Source: DATARR01 sp036376245 | GTDB taxonomy: Bacteria; Acidobacteriota; Thermoanaerobaculia; Multivoradales; UBA5704 | Reading direction: 5' to 3' | DNA length: 64,000 bases | NCBI GenBank assembly: GCA_036376245.1 | Contig: DASVAS010000026.1 | Coordinates: forward strand, 1-64,000 | Shown here: piece by piece, positions 9,347 through 18,109 of the stretch | Position numbering within the stretch: the stretch's first letter is position 1 | Layout of the letters: every line of letters starts with the position of its first letter | Made by a program: the position numbers and the translations under genes | The notes under the pieces: generated by a model | The model's input: the letters and a program-made list of their open reading frames with translations, nothing else | Databases searched by the model: none | Told to the model about the DNA's origin: nothing

Positions 9347-10858
9347 ATGGTTTCACCACAAGACGACCTTCTCTTCGGGCGGATCGCCCTGCACTACAAG
9401 CTCGTCACGCGCGAGCAGCTCGTGGAAGCCTCCCAGCTCCAGGAGCGGGAGGGGCACAGCCGCCGCCTGGGCGAGATCCTGGTCGCCCAGGGCCACCTCA
9501 ACCCGCGCCAGCTCGAGCAGCTCCTCGCCGCGCAGCGCCAGTACGTCGAGAAGCAGCAGGCCCAGGCTCCGGCGCCCACGACACCGGCGCCCGCGCCGCC
9601 GCCGGCCCAGCCCGCGCCCCCACCGATGGTGACCGCGCCCGAGCCGGCCTCCATGCCCCTCTCCGCCCTCCAGGCCACCGAGATGCCCGCGATCACGGTG
9701 GCGGCGCCGGTCCCGATGCCCGCCGTGGCACCTCCGCCCGCGCCGGCTCCGGCGCCCGCTCCGGCCCCGGCCGCCGCGCCCGCGCCGTCCAGCGTCTCCC
9801 TGGGAGCCCCGCGCGCCCTGGACCGCCTGCTGGAACAGGCCCTGCGAGCCGGCGCGAGCGACCTCCACATCCACAGCGGCGCGCCGGTCAAGATGCGGAT
9901 CAACGGCCAGGTCTCGGACGTCGACGCCGCGTCCCTGAGCGCCGAGACCGCCGAGCGCCTGATCCTGGAGATCCTCGCGCCCGAGCAGCTCGCCGCCCTG
10001 CGCCAGAAGGGCCAGGTGGACTTCGCCTACACCCTCCCCGGCGTCGGCCGCTTCCGCAGCAACGCCTACCGGCAGCAGCGCGGCATGGACGCCGTCTTCC
10101 GGGTCATCCCGCCCCAGCCGCCGACCCTGACCGACCTGGGCCTGCCCACCTCGCTGGCCCGCTTCGCCAACTTCCACCAGGGCATGGTCCTCCTCACCGG
10201 CCCGGCCGGCTGCGGCAAGTCCTCCACCCTGGCCGCCCTCGTCAACATCATCAACGAGGACCGGCACGACCACATCATCACCATCGAAGATCCCATCGAG
10301 TACGTCCATACCTCGAAGAAGTGCGTGGTCAACCAGCGCCAGGTGGGCCCCCACACCGGCTCCTTCGCCCGCGCCCTGCGCGGCGCCCTGCGCGAGGACC
10401 CCGACGTCATCGCCATCGGCGAGTTGCGCGACCTGGAGACCATCTCCCTGGCCCTGACGGCGGCCGAGACCGGCCACCTCGTGCTGGCGACCCTGCACAC
10501 CAACAACGCCATCCGCACGGTCAACCGCATCCTCGGCGTCTTCCCGCCCAGCCAGCAGGACCAGATCCGCACCATGGTCTCCGAGTCCCTGCGCGCCATC
10601 GTCTCCCAGCGCCTCCTGGCGCGGGCGGACGGCGCCGGCCGCGTCCCGGCCCTGGAGATCCTGGTGGCCAACAAGGCCGTGGGCAACCTGATCCGGGACA
10701 ACAAGACCTTCCAGATCCGCTCCATCCTCCAGACCAGCGCCAACCAGGGCATGTGCCTCCTCGACGCCTCCCTGGCCGACCTGGTCAAGAAGAAGGTCAT
10801 CACCCGGGAAGAAGCCCTGCGCAACGCGGACGACCCGCAGAAGTTCACGGCCGCATGA
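9347..10858 (+). CDS. PilT/PilU-type pilus ATPase with extra N-terminal domain
   Basis: A 503-residue hexameric motor ATPase of the PilT/PilU family. The C-terminal core runs from about 155, with SDLHIHSG at 171, Walker A GPAGCGKS at 285-292, an Asp box (TIEDPIEYV) and a Walker B region near GELRDLETI. Unlike normal PilT (about 350 residues), it carries a small helical domain at 1-65 resembling the N-terminal domain of PilB/GspE-type ATPases, then an Ala/Pro linker (about 71-150). It is followed by a conventional pilT, so the pair may act like PilU and PilT. No clear Shine-Dalgarno precedes the ATG. Confidence 0.9.
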   Translation: MVSPQDDLLFGRIALHYKLVTREQLVEASQLQEREGHSRRLGEILVAQGHLNPRQLEQLLAAQRQYVEKQQAQAPAPTTPAPAPPPAQPAPPPMVTAPEPASMPLSALQATEMPAITVAAPVPMPAVAPPPAPAPAPAPAPAAAPAPSSVSLGAPRALDRLLEQALRAGASDLHIHSGAPVKMRINGQVSDVDAASLSAETAERLILEILAPEQLAALRQKGQVDFAYTLPGVGRFRSNAYRQQRGMDAVFRVIPPQPPTLTDLGLPTSLARFANFHQGMVLLTGPAGCGKSSTLAALVNIINEDRHDHIITIEDPIEYVHTSKKCVVNQRQVGPHTGSFARALRGALREDPDVIAIGELRDLETISLALTAAETGHLVLATLHTNNAIRTVNRILGVFPPSQQDQIRTMVSESLRAIVSQRLLARADGAGRVPALEILVANKAVGNLIRDNKTFQIRSILQTSANQGMCLLDASLADLVKKKVITREEALRNADDPQKFTAA

Positions 10859-10885
10859 AGCCGTCCTGCCCTGGATTCGTCGCCC

Positions 10886-10963
10886 CTGGGAGCGCCGGCA
10901 TCCCTGCCGGCCTACTTACCTCGCTTCTGGTTTGTTGGCCGGCAAGGATGCCGGCGCTCCCAG
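10886..10963. repeat. 27-bp inverted repeat between the two pilus ATPase genes
   Basis: CTGGGAGCGCCGGCATCC and its extension (10886-10912) pairs with 10937-10963 at 26 of 27 positions, with a 24-base loop. Each arm also contains a GCCGGCA...TGCCGGC sub-hairpin. It lies between two genes that should be co-transcribed, so it may tune the downstream pilT or be an inserted palindromic repeat. Confidence 0.8.
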
Positions 10964-11000
10964 GAAGCCTGCCCCGGCCCAATTACCCGTAGGAATCCCC

Positions 11001-12074
11001 ATGGCCCGCATCGACGAGATGTTCCATTACCTGAAGGACAACAAGGGCTCCGACCTCCACCTGGCCGCGGGCCTGGAGCCGCGCATCCGCGTCCACGGCT
11101 CCCTGGCGCCCGTGGCGGGCTGGCCCGTCCTCTCCCACGACGACCTCCTCTCCCTGCTGCGGGAGATCGCCAGCGAAGCGGACTGGGACGAATACATGGG
11201 CTGCGGCGACCTCGACTTCGCCTACGGTTTGGAGGGAGTAGCCCGTTTCCGCGCCAACTTCCTGCGCCAGGAGAACGGCTGCGGCGCCGTCTTCCGCATC
11301 ATCCCGGAGACGATCGTCCCCCTGGAGGCCCTGAACCTGCCCAAGGCCATCGAGACCCTGGCGCATCTCCAGCAGGGCCTCGTGCTGGTCACCGGCCCCA
11401 CCGGCTCGGGCAAGTCCACCACCCTGGCGGCGATCATCGACAAGATCAACACCACCTACTCCAAGCACATCGTCACCATCGAGGACCCGGTGGAGTTCGT
11501 GCACAAGAACAAGCTCTCGGTCTTCTCCCAGCGCGAAGTGGGGACCGACACCGAGAGCTTCGGCGCCGCCCTGCGGGCCGCCATCCGCCAGGACGCCGAC
11601 GTCATCCTGGTGGGCGAAATGCGCGACCTGGAGACCATCTCCCTGGCCGTCACCGCCGCCGAGATGGGCGCCCTGGTCTTCGGCACCCTGCACACCAACG
11701 GCGCCGCCAACACCATCGACCGTCTGGTGGACGCCTTCCCCGCCGAAGAGCAGTCGCAGATCCGCACCACCCTCGCCGAGTCCATCGCCGGAGTCGTCTC
11801 CCAGCTCCTCCTGAAGACCCTCGACGGCCAGGGCCGCTGCGCCGTCAACGAGATCCTCCTGAAGACCCCCGGCCTCCCGAACATCATCCGCGAAGGCAAC
11901 ACCCCCATGCTCACCTCGGTGATCCAGGGCGGCAAGTCGATGGGGATGCAGTTGATGGACGACGCGCTGATGGCGCTGGTCGAGGCGAAACGGATCGCGC
12001 CCCGGGAGGCTTACATGAAGGCGACGAACAAGGGGCGGTTCGAGGGGATGGTCAAGGAGGGGGAAGCCGAGTAG
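11001..12074 (+). CDS. pilT: Twitching-motility retraction ATPase
   Basis: Cytoplasmic ATPase that drives retraction of type IV pili. At 357 residues it has PilT length. SDLHLAAG (17-24), Walker A GPTGSGKST (132-140), TIEDPVEFVH, Walker B in VGEMRDLETI, the His box GTLHTNGAA, and an AIRNLIRE-like motif (LPNIIREGN) are all present. ATG at 11001 has AGGA seven bases upstream; an upstream open extension covers the inverted repeat and is unlikely to be coding. Its last 420 bases are duplicated as a decayed copy at 14070-14495. Confidence 0.93.
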   Translation: MARIDEMFHYLKDNKGSDLHLAAGLEPRIRVHGSLAPVAGWPVLSHDDLLSLLREIASEADWDEYMGCGDLDFAYGLEGVARFRANFLRQENGCGAVFRIIPETIVPLEALNLPKAIETLAHLQQGLVLVTGPTGSGKSTTLAAIIDKINTTYSKHIVTIEDPVEFVHKNKLSVFSQREVGTDTESFGAALRAAIRQDADVILVGEMRDLETISLAVTAAEMGALVFGTLHTNGAANTIDRLVDAFPAEEQSQIRTTLAESIAGVVSQLLLKTLDGQGRCAVNEILLKTPGLPNIIREGNTPMLTSVIQGGKSMGMQLMDDALMALVEAKRIAPREAYMKATNKGRFEGMVKEGEAE

Positions 12075-12116
12075 AGCCCCGGCTTCTCCCCTCCCGAACG
12101 GCCGCGTCTGAACGGC

Positions 12117-12241
12117 CGCGCCCCCCGCCCGGGCATAAATGCCCGGGCTACCCAAAAGAGCCCCCTGAAGGGGACTCCAGCAGTCGGGTTCACCCGGCTG
12201 TTTCGCACTAGCCCGGGCATTTATGCCCGGGCGGGGGCGCG
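12117..12241. repeat. Paired palindromes between convergent pilT and halogenase-like genes
   Basis: Two copies of a 22-base palindrome (GCCCGGGCATAAATGCCC and complement) stand in inverted orientation, left arm 12117-12150 and right arm 12209-12241. Between them is CCCCCTGAAGGGGACTCC and another short hairpin (CGGGTTCACCCGG). This is the layout of a REP/BIME element. It can also serve as a two-way terminator because the flanking genes converge here. Confidence 0.8.
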
Positions 12242-12252
12242 GAGACGCAGTA

Positions 12253-13932
12253 CTAGGCCATCGCCATGGCCGGCTCGGGCTCCGGCTCCAGCACCGGCTG
12301 CGGAGGCAGCTTGGCCAGCACCGAGGGATCGAAGTCGAACCAGCGGGCGATCGAGGGCGGCGCCGCGGTCATGCCCCAGCCGACCGTCTGCCCGAGCTTC
12401 TCGGGCAGGAAGTCGAGGTGGCGCGCCTCCGGGTCTCCCCAGGGATGGATGGGCGGCAGGTTGGCCTCGCCGAGCTTCTGGAAGATGAGGGCCGCCGCCT
12501 CCTGGGCGGAGATCTCGCCGGCCTCCCAGCGGTCGAACGTCGCGTCGCCGAACCGGTAGAGGTCCTCCATCATGCATTCCCCGGGCGCGGTGCTGAGCGG
12601 CAGCGGATCGTCGTCCAGGGCCGCGAGGTCGGCCACGTCGCCCGAGGCGAGGTACTTGAGGCAGACCCGGAACATGCGCAGGTCGCCGAAGATGATGTTC
12701 ACCAGCCAGAGCCGCAGCCAGGCGTTCCAGGTGTCGAAGGTGGCGAACGAGCGGAAGGAGTTGAAGACCATCCGGTCGTTGTCCTTGATCATCGACTGCT
12801 GGAGCCGGCGCGGGTAGTCGAAGCGCTCGGGCGAGAAGTCGTCGTCCTTGAGCGCCTGGATGAGGCGGGGCGCCAGGGCGTGGATCTGCTCGAAGGTGTT
12901 GATCATGCCGCGCGAATAGAGCGCGTCGATGAAGCCGTGGGCGTGCGACATGAGGAAGCAGCGGGGGCCCACGCTGTCCGTGGCCGAGAACTGCAGCCGG
13001 TCCGTGCTCACCCAGGGCCGCACCGCCACGCCGCCCTTGAGGTGCTCGACGATGCTCGGGTACTTGGAAGTGATCTCCCAGAACTCCTCTTCGGGAGTGA
13101 TGTCGTCCCGCTTCGGGTACTTCCGCATGTCGACGGTGATGCCGACGCTGGTGAGGTCGCTCTTGGACCCGGGGACGTTGTCGAAGCGGATGATCCAGTA
13201 CCAGCCGCCGTCGATCATGTGGTGCAGCGTGCCCTCGTAATACCCGCGCGACAGGCCGACCGGCCGCTCTTCCGGCGGGATCGAGTCGTCCCACCGCCGG
13301 AACCCCTTCATGTGGGTGAAGATGGTCCGCGACTGGGTGCGCAGGTCCGGCACCGCCGGGCGCAGGCCGAACTTGTTGGCCACCGCCGACTTGTGGCCGG
13401 TGCCGTCCACCAGATAGCGGGCGTGGAACTCCTCGCCGGTGGACGTGCGCAGGACGACCTCGTCGTCGTTGACCTCGAAGTCCACCACATCGGTCCGGTC
13501 GCGGTAGTCGGCGCCGTACTTGATGGCCGCCTTGACCAGGTAGTGGTCGATGTCCTGCCGGAACAGGTGGCTCTCGGAGACCAGCGGGGTCTGGGGCGGG
13601 ATCAGCAGGTGCCCCTTGTTCGGGTCCTGCTTCTGTCCTTCCTCGTGGTAGAGGAAGCCGAAGGTCTTCTTGACCCCGCAGTTGCGCGTGACGTGCTTCA
13701 GGATCTTCTCGGTGCTGCTGATGTGCTCGATCTCCGGAACGTCGAACCGTTTGCCGAGCATCCACATCAGCATGGAGCTCTGGGGCTGCATGGCCTCGCC
13801 CACGGCGAACCGGGGATGGGTGCCCTTCTCGAGCAGCAGCACTTTAAAGCCCTGGCGTCCGAGGATGGCGGACAGTGTGGCGCCGGCGATGCCTGAACCA
13901 AGCACAGCAACATCGTACTTTTCTTGCTTCAC
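12253..13932 (-). CDS. FAD-dependent oxidoreductase, flavin-dependent halogenase superfamily
   Basis: A 559-residue flavoenzyme. The N-terminal Rossmann motif GSGIAG (12-17) binds FAD. VGEAMQPQS and GVKKTFGFLYH match the tryptophan-halogenase/geranylgeranyl-reductase superfamily, and GGWYWIIRFD stands where halogenases carry the WxWxIP motif; that motif is not strictly kept, so halogenation is uncertain. The start is GTG at 13932, eight bases after GGGGAGG. The C-terminal 200 residues resemble the extra domain of NRPS-associated halogenases. It may belong to the secondary metabolism suggested by the NRPS at the left edge, but unrelated genes lie between. Confidence 0.82.
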   Translation of the reverse strand: MKQEKYDVAVLGSGIAGATLSAILGRQGFKVLLLEKGTHPRFAVGEAMQPQSSMLMWMLGKRFDVPEIEHISSTEKILKHVTRNCGVKKTFGFLYHEEGQKQDPNKGHLLIPPQTPLVSESHLFRQDIDHYLVKAAIKYGADYRDRTDVVDFEVNDDEVVLRTSTGEEFHARYLVDGTGHKSAVANKFGLRPAVPDLRTQSRTIFTHMKGFRRWDDSIPPEERPVGLSRGYYEGTLHHMIDGGWYWIIRFDNVPGSKSDLTSVGITVDMRKYPKRDDITPEEEFWEITSKYPSIVEHLKGGVAVRPWVSTDRLQFSATDSVGPRCFLMSHAHGFIDALYSRGMINTFEQIHALAPRLIQALKDDDFSPERFDYPRRLQQSMIKDNDRMVFNSFRSFATFDTWNAWLRLWLVNIIFGDLRMFRVCLKYLASGDVADLAALDDDPLPLSTAPGECMMEDLYRFGDATFDRWEAGEISAQEAAALIFQKLGEANLPPIHPWGDPEARHLDFLPEKLGQTVGWGMTAAPPSIARWFDFDPSVLAKLPPQPVLEPEPEPAMAMA

Positions 13933-14069
13933 GAGATTTTCCTCCCCCGTGGGACGACAAGCGCCCCGAAAAAGACCGCGACCGGGAGGCCGCGAGACAT
14001 AGCAATTCAGATGCTTCAGTGGAGGAGTGTTTCACACCCCCCAAAGCGGGACAAGCTTCGAAAATTTTC

Positions 14070-14495
14070 TTCGGCGCGGCCGAGATGGAGGCCGGGCCCC
14101 CCGGGGTCCCGGCCCGGGCCTCGGCCCCTGCACGCCTACGGTGCGTCTGGTGGACGCCTTCCCGCCGAGAAGCAGGAGCAGATCCGCACCACCCTGGCCG
14201 AGGTCCATCGCCGGAGTCGCCTTCCAACTCCTCCTGAAGACTACCGACGGCCAGGGCCGCTACGCCGTCAACGAGATCCCCCTGAAAGCTTGGGGGTGCC
14301 GAGCATCATCCGCTAGGGCAACACGGCCATGCTCACCTCGGTGAGCCAGGGTGGACGCTCGATGGGGGTGCAGTTGATGGACGACCCGTTGATGGCGTTG
14401 GTGGAGGCCAAGCGGCTTGCTCCTGGGAGGCTTATACGAAGCGACGAAAATAACGCTTGGCTTTGAGGGATGGTTAAGGAGAGGAGGGAGAGTAG
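14070..14495 (+). pseudogene. Decayed duplicate of the pilT 3' end
   Basis: The segment aligns with 11656-12074 of pilT at the nucleotide level: both share GTCTGGTGGACGCCTTC, CAGATCCGCACCACCCT, TGCAGTTGATGGACGAC and the final stop region. The copy has an early deletion of about 24 bases, several frameshifts and an in-frame stop (CGCTAGGGC near 14312), so it cannot make PilT. It lacks the Walker A half. It arose by partial duplication and marks the left edge of the lower-GC accessory zone. Confidence 0.85.
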
Positions 14496-14645
14496 AGAGC
14501 CTAAGCTGGACAGGTATTCAGCGGCTACTAAATCGGACAGAAACACGGGATCAACAAGTTCAAAGCCGATCGGGTCTTGAACCACTGACTAGCCATAAGA
14601 AACCGGACCATGGTACATTAGAGAGTGATAACGTAGGTACACGCG

Positions 14646-15182
14646 ATGTCACCGACTTCAGACTCCATCCGAGGCGTTCTTGAGGCCCTAGCCCCTCGAC
14701 TGCGGGTACTTATAACCCGCTATCGTATCTCGTCAGTGGATGGAGAAGACCTCATCCAAGAGGCCCTTCTCGTGACTCTGTCCAGGTGGGAAGAAATTGA
14801 GAATAAAGAGGGTTGGCTATTAACCACTGTCCGGAATCTGTGCTCAGTTCATCAGAGGCGGCAAAAATGTTGGTCGCGGCTGATTCAGAGCACCGACACA
14901 GAGTCTCTGCAGAAACTAGCACAGGCGCTTTCGCCACCCCAGATCCGGGTAGAGCATACTGAGGATCTCAAGAGGCTACTGAACGACGTAGGTGGGAGGG
15001 AACGCTACCTTCTTTACCTCAGGTTCTATGAGGATCTTGGTCCCACAGAACTAGCGTCGAGGATGGGTTGTCATCCGGCTAGCGTTCGTAAGATGGCACT
15101 CCGAATTTTGGGACGCCTCCAGATAGCTGCCCAATCACATTCCTCGATTCAATCTAAGAGGGAGAAGTTATCACATGAGTAA
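14646..15182 (+). CDS. Orphan sigma-70 family (ECF-like) sigma factor
   Basis: A 178-residue sigma factor. Region 2 is visible at about 30-78 (DGEDLIQEALLVTLSRWEEI, then EGWLLTTVRNLC) and region 4 at about 120-162 (YLLYLRFYEDLGPTELASRM followed by an HTH). The linker is short and there is no N-terminal extension. GC content is clearly lower than in the flanks. It stands alone on the plus strand and converges with a two-gene minus-strand pair eight bases away; no anti-sigma factor with a recognisable domain is present. The membrane protein at 15190-16473 could play that role, but that is speculation. Confidence 0.85.
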   Translation: MSPTSDSIRGVLEALAPRLRVLITRYRISSVDGEDLIQEALLVTLSRWEEIENKEGWLLTTVRNLCSVHQRRQKCWSRLIQSTDTESLQKLAQALSPPQIRVEHTEDLKRLLNDVGGRERYLLYLRFYEDLGPTELASRMGCHPASVRKMALRILGRLQIAAQSHSSIQSKREKLSHE

Positions 15183-15189
15183 GGAGTAG

Positions 15190-16473
15190 TTAAGCATCCG
15201 GAGCTGAGTCACTTTCTAAAGCTTCGTCTTCGGCGCGCTCTGGGTCATCCTTTATACCTGCCTTTATCGCTTTCCTTTTGCCTTTTCTACGAAGCAAAAA
15301 TGGTGATAGATCGATCGCTATGGCACGAATAAAGCTAAGCAAGCTTACCAAAGAAAACGTAATTGCGAGCAGCCACTTCGCCGCCTCACTAAACCCAATC
15401 CTGTAACCAACATTACCAACTACTATCCGACCAGGCGTGGCGTAGGCAATGCGTTTTTTCGCCACTGCCAGGAATTGGACACCAGTAGAGGTTGGTGCGA
15501 GAAGCGAAACGTGCGAGCCCTGCTCTACTAAAAAAAGCCCTCCCCATTCGCCACTACCAACAACCATATCCTCGTCCCAGAAGGCAAGCGTTCGAATTTT
15601 GCCTACTCGACCCATAACATTAAACTGACTTGGTCCGCTCGGGGTGGGGAATATAACAAGCCCATCTTCTGTTCCTGAAGCCGTCTTTCCGTGAGTTGAC
15701 ACAGCCACACATGCCTCTCGAGAGATCCTCGGAGCAGCGATCAACTCTCGATCAAGGACCGATAGCAAGAACGGCTTGCCTCTTCCGGTCGAAGTTAGAA
15801 CTCGGAAGTTACTTCGTCCCCAAATCGATCTTGGCCCCTCTCCTCGCCTAAAAGGAAAGCTTACGACTTCCTTGCCGACCGTAAAACTTAAAAGCCGCGA
15901 AGCGTCTTCATCTAGAGCTAAAACCAACCCAGGCCTGACAACGGCAACAGCAGACACAGCAGACAAGGGTATATCAGGCATGAAGCTCTTCCCTTTTATT
16001 TGAGAAGCTTTTTCAACAGCTCCCCAGAAAAGCTTGCCCTCCCATATCCAGGCAATACTCGCACCGTCATTGGAGACCGCATACGGCAAGATCTCCAACT
16101 GAACCTTTCGATTATTAAACGGTAAACCCCCATGGAAAGAATTTACCAACACCGGCCCTTCAGGAAATATGACCGTCTTCAACTGATTTGGACGCCCGTT
16201 CGGGTCCCAAGAGGCAATATTGAGCTTATTTTCTTTTGTCACGAAAGTAGAGAAAAGAGTCCCCTTTGAAGAAAACCAAATTTCAGAGAGCTGGCTACCA
16301 GCAGGCATGTCCATCGGAAGGAGCCGAGTATTCTCAACACTGGCTTGGTGCCACTCTCCTGTAAGCAGCAGGTACAAGAGAAAAAAAGCTCCAACACAGG
16401 CAGCGAGCACGGTAACAACAAAGGACACCCGGGCAGGGACCGATGCCCCTTCTTCAGGTGTCATTGCATCCAT
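15190..16473 (-). CDS. Bitopic membrane protein with extracytoplasmic repeat domain, unknown function
   Basis: A 427-residue protein I do not recognise. One membrane helix lies near the N-terminus (about 17-38) and one near the C-terminus (about 365-392); a Lys/Arg-rich cytoplasmic tail follows. The 320 residues between are rich in short beta-type stretches (LLSFTVGKEVVSFPF, GKTASGTEDGLVIFP, MVVGSGEWGGLFLV), suggesting a beta-propeller outside the membrane. AGGGAA precedes the ATG. GC content is lower than in the flanking DNA. It is probably transcribed with the secreted protein gene 99 bases upstream. It could be a sensor or anchor for that protein. Confidence 0.72.
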   Translation of the reverse strand: MDAMTPEEGASVPARVSFVVTVLAACVGAFFLLYLLLTGEWHQASVENTRLLPMDMPAGSQLSEIWFSSKGTLFSTFVTKENKLNIASWDPNGRPNQLKTVIFPEGPVLVNSFHGGLPFNNRKVQLEILPYAVSNDGASIAWIWEGKLFWGAVEKASQIKGKSFMPDIPLSAVSAVAVVRPGLVLALDEDASRLLSFTVGKEVVSFPFRRGEGPRSIWGRSNFRVLTSTGRGKPFLLSVLDRELIAAPRISREACVAVSTHGKTASGTEDGLVIFPTPSGPSQFNVMGRVGKIRTLAFWDEDMVVGSGEWGGLFLVEQGSHVSLLAPTSTGVQFLAVAKKRIAYATPGRIVVGNVGYRIGFSEAAKWLLAITFSLVSLLSFIRAIAIDLSPFLLRRKGKRKAIKAGIKDDPERAEDEALESDSAPDA

Positions 16474-16572
16474 AAGGATTCCCTGACGAGAGGACCGCTC
16501 ACTCCGAAACCTTACCGCAACAATTGTTTAACAAATATATATTAAATCTTAGGGGTGATAAAAAAGGTAGTA

Positions 16573-17190
16573 TCAGTAAGGTTCGAAGTCATAGCCACCA
16601 CCACCACCACTACCGCACTTCCCACAGTCAGTTGAAACATACGTAGCACATGTAGTTCTTTGCTGACAAGTTATGCAACAAAGGCTATCCCCTGTCTCAG
16701 GATTGCCGAATAGATCCTTTAGTTCATCGGGAGTGAACTGCCCTGGATCCTGAATCGGAGCTGTTGCAAACTCCCATTCTTCCGCACCTATAACCTTCAA
16801 TTTGATTCCATGCAGCTTGGGTTCCTTAGGTAACATGGACTTAGGCAACAGATAAAGCCGAGCAGTACCGACGGGAATATCCGCAGGCCTGGTCATCTGC
16901 GTTACCGCAACACCATCTGGAATACGATTAAGGCGATGGACAAAGAAATTAGGGTCACCATCAACTACTCCCGCAAAGCCAAAGTAGTAGCCGGCCTTCT
17001 TGTCCTCTACAGTTAACCAGGAACCATCACGCACAGCGAAACGGGTTGTCTTACCATCAGGCAAAGTAAGAACACCTATTATCACCTGGTTAGACCTAGG
17101 AACCATAAAAGCTGGCTCCTGCGCCAGCGACACTGCACTGGCACAGAGATAAACCGCAAATGATGCTACAAACAGTCTAGTCCATTTCAT
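16573..17190 (-). CDS. Exported protein with Cys-rich, Gly-rich C-terminal tail
   Basis: A 205-residue protein with a Sec signal peptide (MKWTRLFVASFAVYLCASAV, cleaved near SLAQ) and no known domain. The first 160 residues have ordinary composition. The last 35 hold six cysteines in CCITCQQRTTC and TDCGKCG, then a glycine run and DFEPY. Such a tail suggests metal binding, disulphide cross-linking or a modified segment. I chose the ATG at 17190, nine bases after AGGAAGG. It is the first gene of a lower-GC pair and lies near an orphan sigma factor. Confidence 0.75.
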   Translation of the reverse strand: MKWTRLFVASFAVYLCASAVSLAQEPAFMVPRSNQVIIGVLTLPDGKTTRFAVRDGSWLTVEDKKAGYYFGFAGVVDGDPNFFVHRLNRIPDGVAVTQMTRPADIPVGTARLYLLPKSMLPKEPKLHGIKLKVIGAEEWEFATAPIQDPGQFTPDELKDLFGNPETGDSLCCITCQQRTTCATYVSTDCGKCGSGGGGGYDFEPY

Positions 17191-18105
17191 CGGATCTAAC
17201 CTTCCTGATGAAAGTTTGACTGGAGGCAATCCTACAGTCTCTTAGAGTTATCGAAGCACTGATAGTTCAAGAGGTCACGGAACTCGGGAAAGAGCCTTAG
17301 CCACCTTGAGCTCGACTAGCCAAAGATGACCTAGCGCCCTACCCACCACAGTCCATCCTGACGACCTCCTCAAGAACCCGACTCCTCCACCTGCAGGAAG
17401 GAGCCAAAATCTGCGCTTGTCAATCTCCGGATCTTCAGCGTTGACTGTACCGATCCCCTCTACCAGCCAGGGTTAATTTTAGCAAATATTCCGAAATCGT
17501 CAACACAAGCCCTCGATTGAAAGGGCGGACGACGGCTTGACCCCCTCAACTGCTCGCTTGTGGCTTGTCATTACCTTCTTATGTAGCTTGGACCCCCTCA
17601 AAGCGAGCCTTAAAGGCCCCAACAGTCTCTTGCGCATATCGAAAGAAGATACGAATCTCTTCTTGCTTCGTATGACCCCAATCCTATGATCTTCATATCC
17701 CTGCCACTGTGAAGTACTTCACATAAGCTTTGTAGCTGAGAGTACGAACTTAACACTTTTACATCGTACCACACTTCGCTCTACAGGGCTACTTCTTTTG
17801 CAGTGACCGATGAATGTACCCTATAGTGATGCCGGCCTGTCGGCCTATCGGCAGCCTCGGTCCATAAGAAGCAACTCTCCTCGTAGGGGAGACCTAGCCC
17901 GCAGAGCAGCTCTTAATACCCTTAATTGACCGCGCATCTCCAAGTTTCGCATCCGGCCATATGGCTGACTCGCGCCAGTATGATCCCCCGGCCGTTCTGG
18001 CAAATAGCCTATAAGAACCTCCTTTCTGCGTTCATTCAAAGAAGTGCATTGACTCGGCCGTTAACGGGACACAAGGCTACTAGAGGCGATCCGGAGGGCT
18101 CTACG
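17191..18105. other. Gene-free lower-GC stretch
   Basis: About 900 bases upstream of the Cys-tailed protein gene with no open frame that looks coding. A minus-strand stretch near 17620-17690 reads HTKQEEIRIFFRYAQET in one frame and is otherwise broken, so it may be gene debris. The promoter for the minus-strand pair should lie in the first 150 bases, but I cannot point to it with confidence. Confidence 0.4.
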
Positions 18106-18109
18106 GCCC

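Noticed and set aside
17191..18105. Short open frames in the gene-free stretch
   Set aside because: None has a ribosome site plus plausible composition; frames are broken and unrelated to known proteins.
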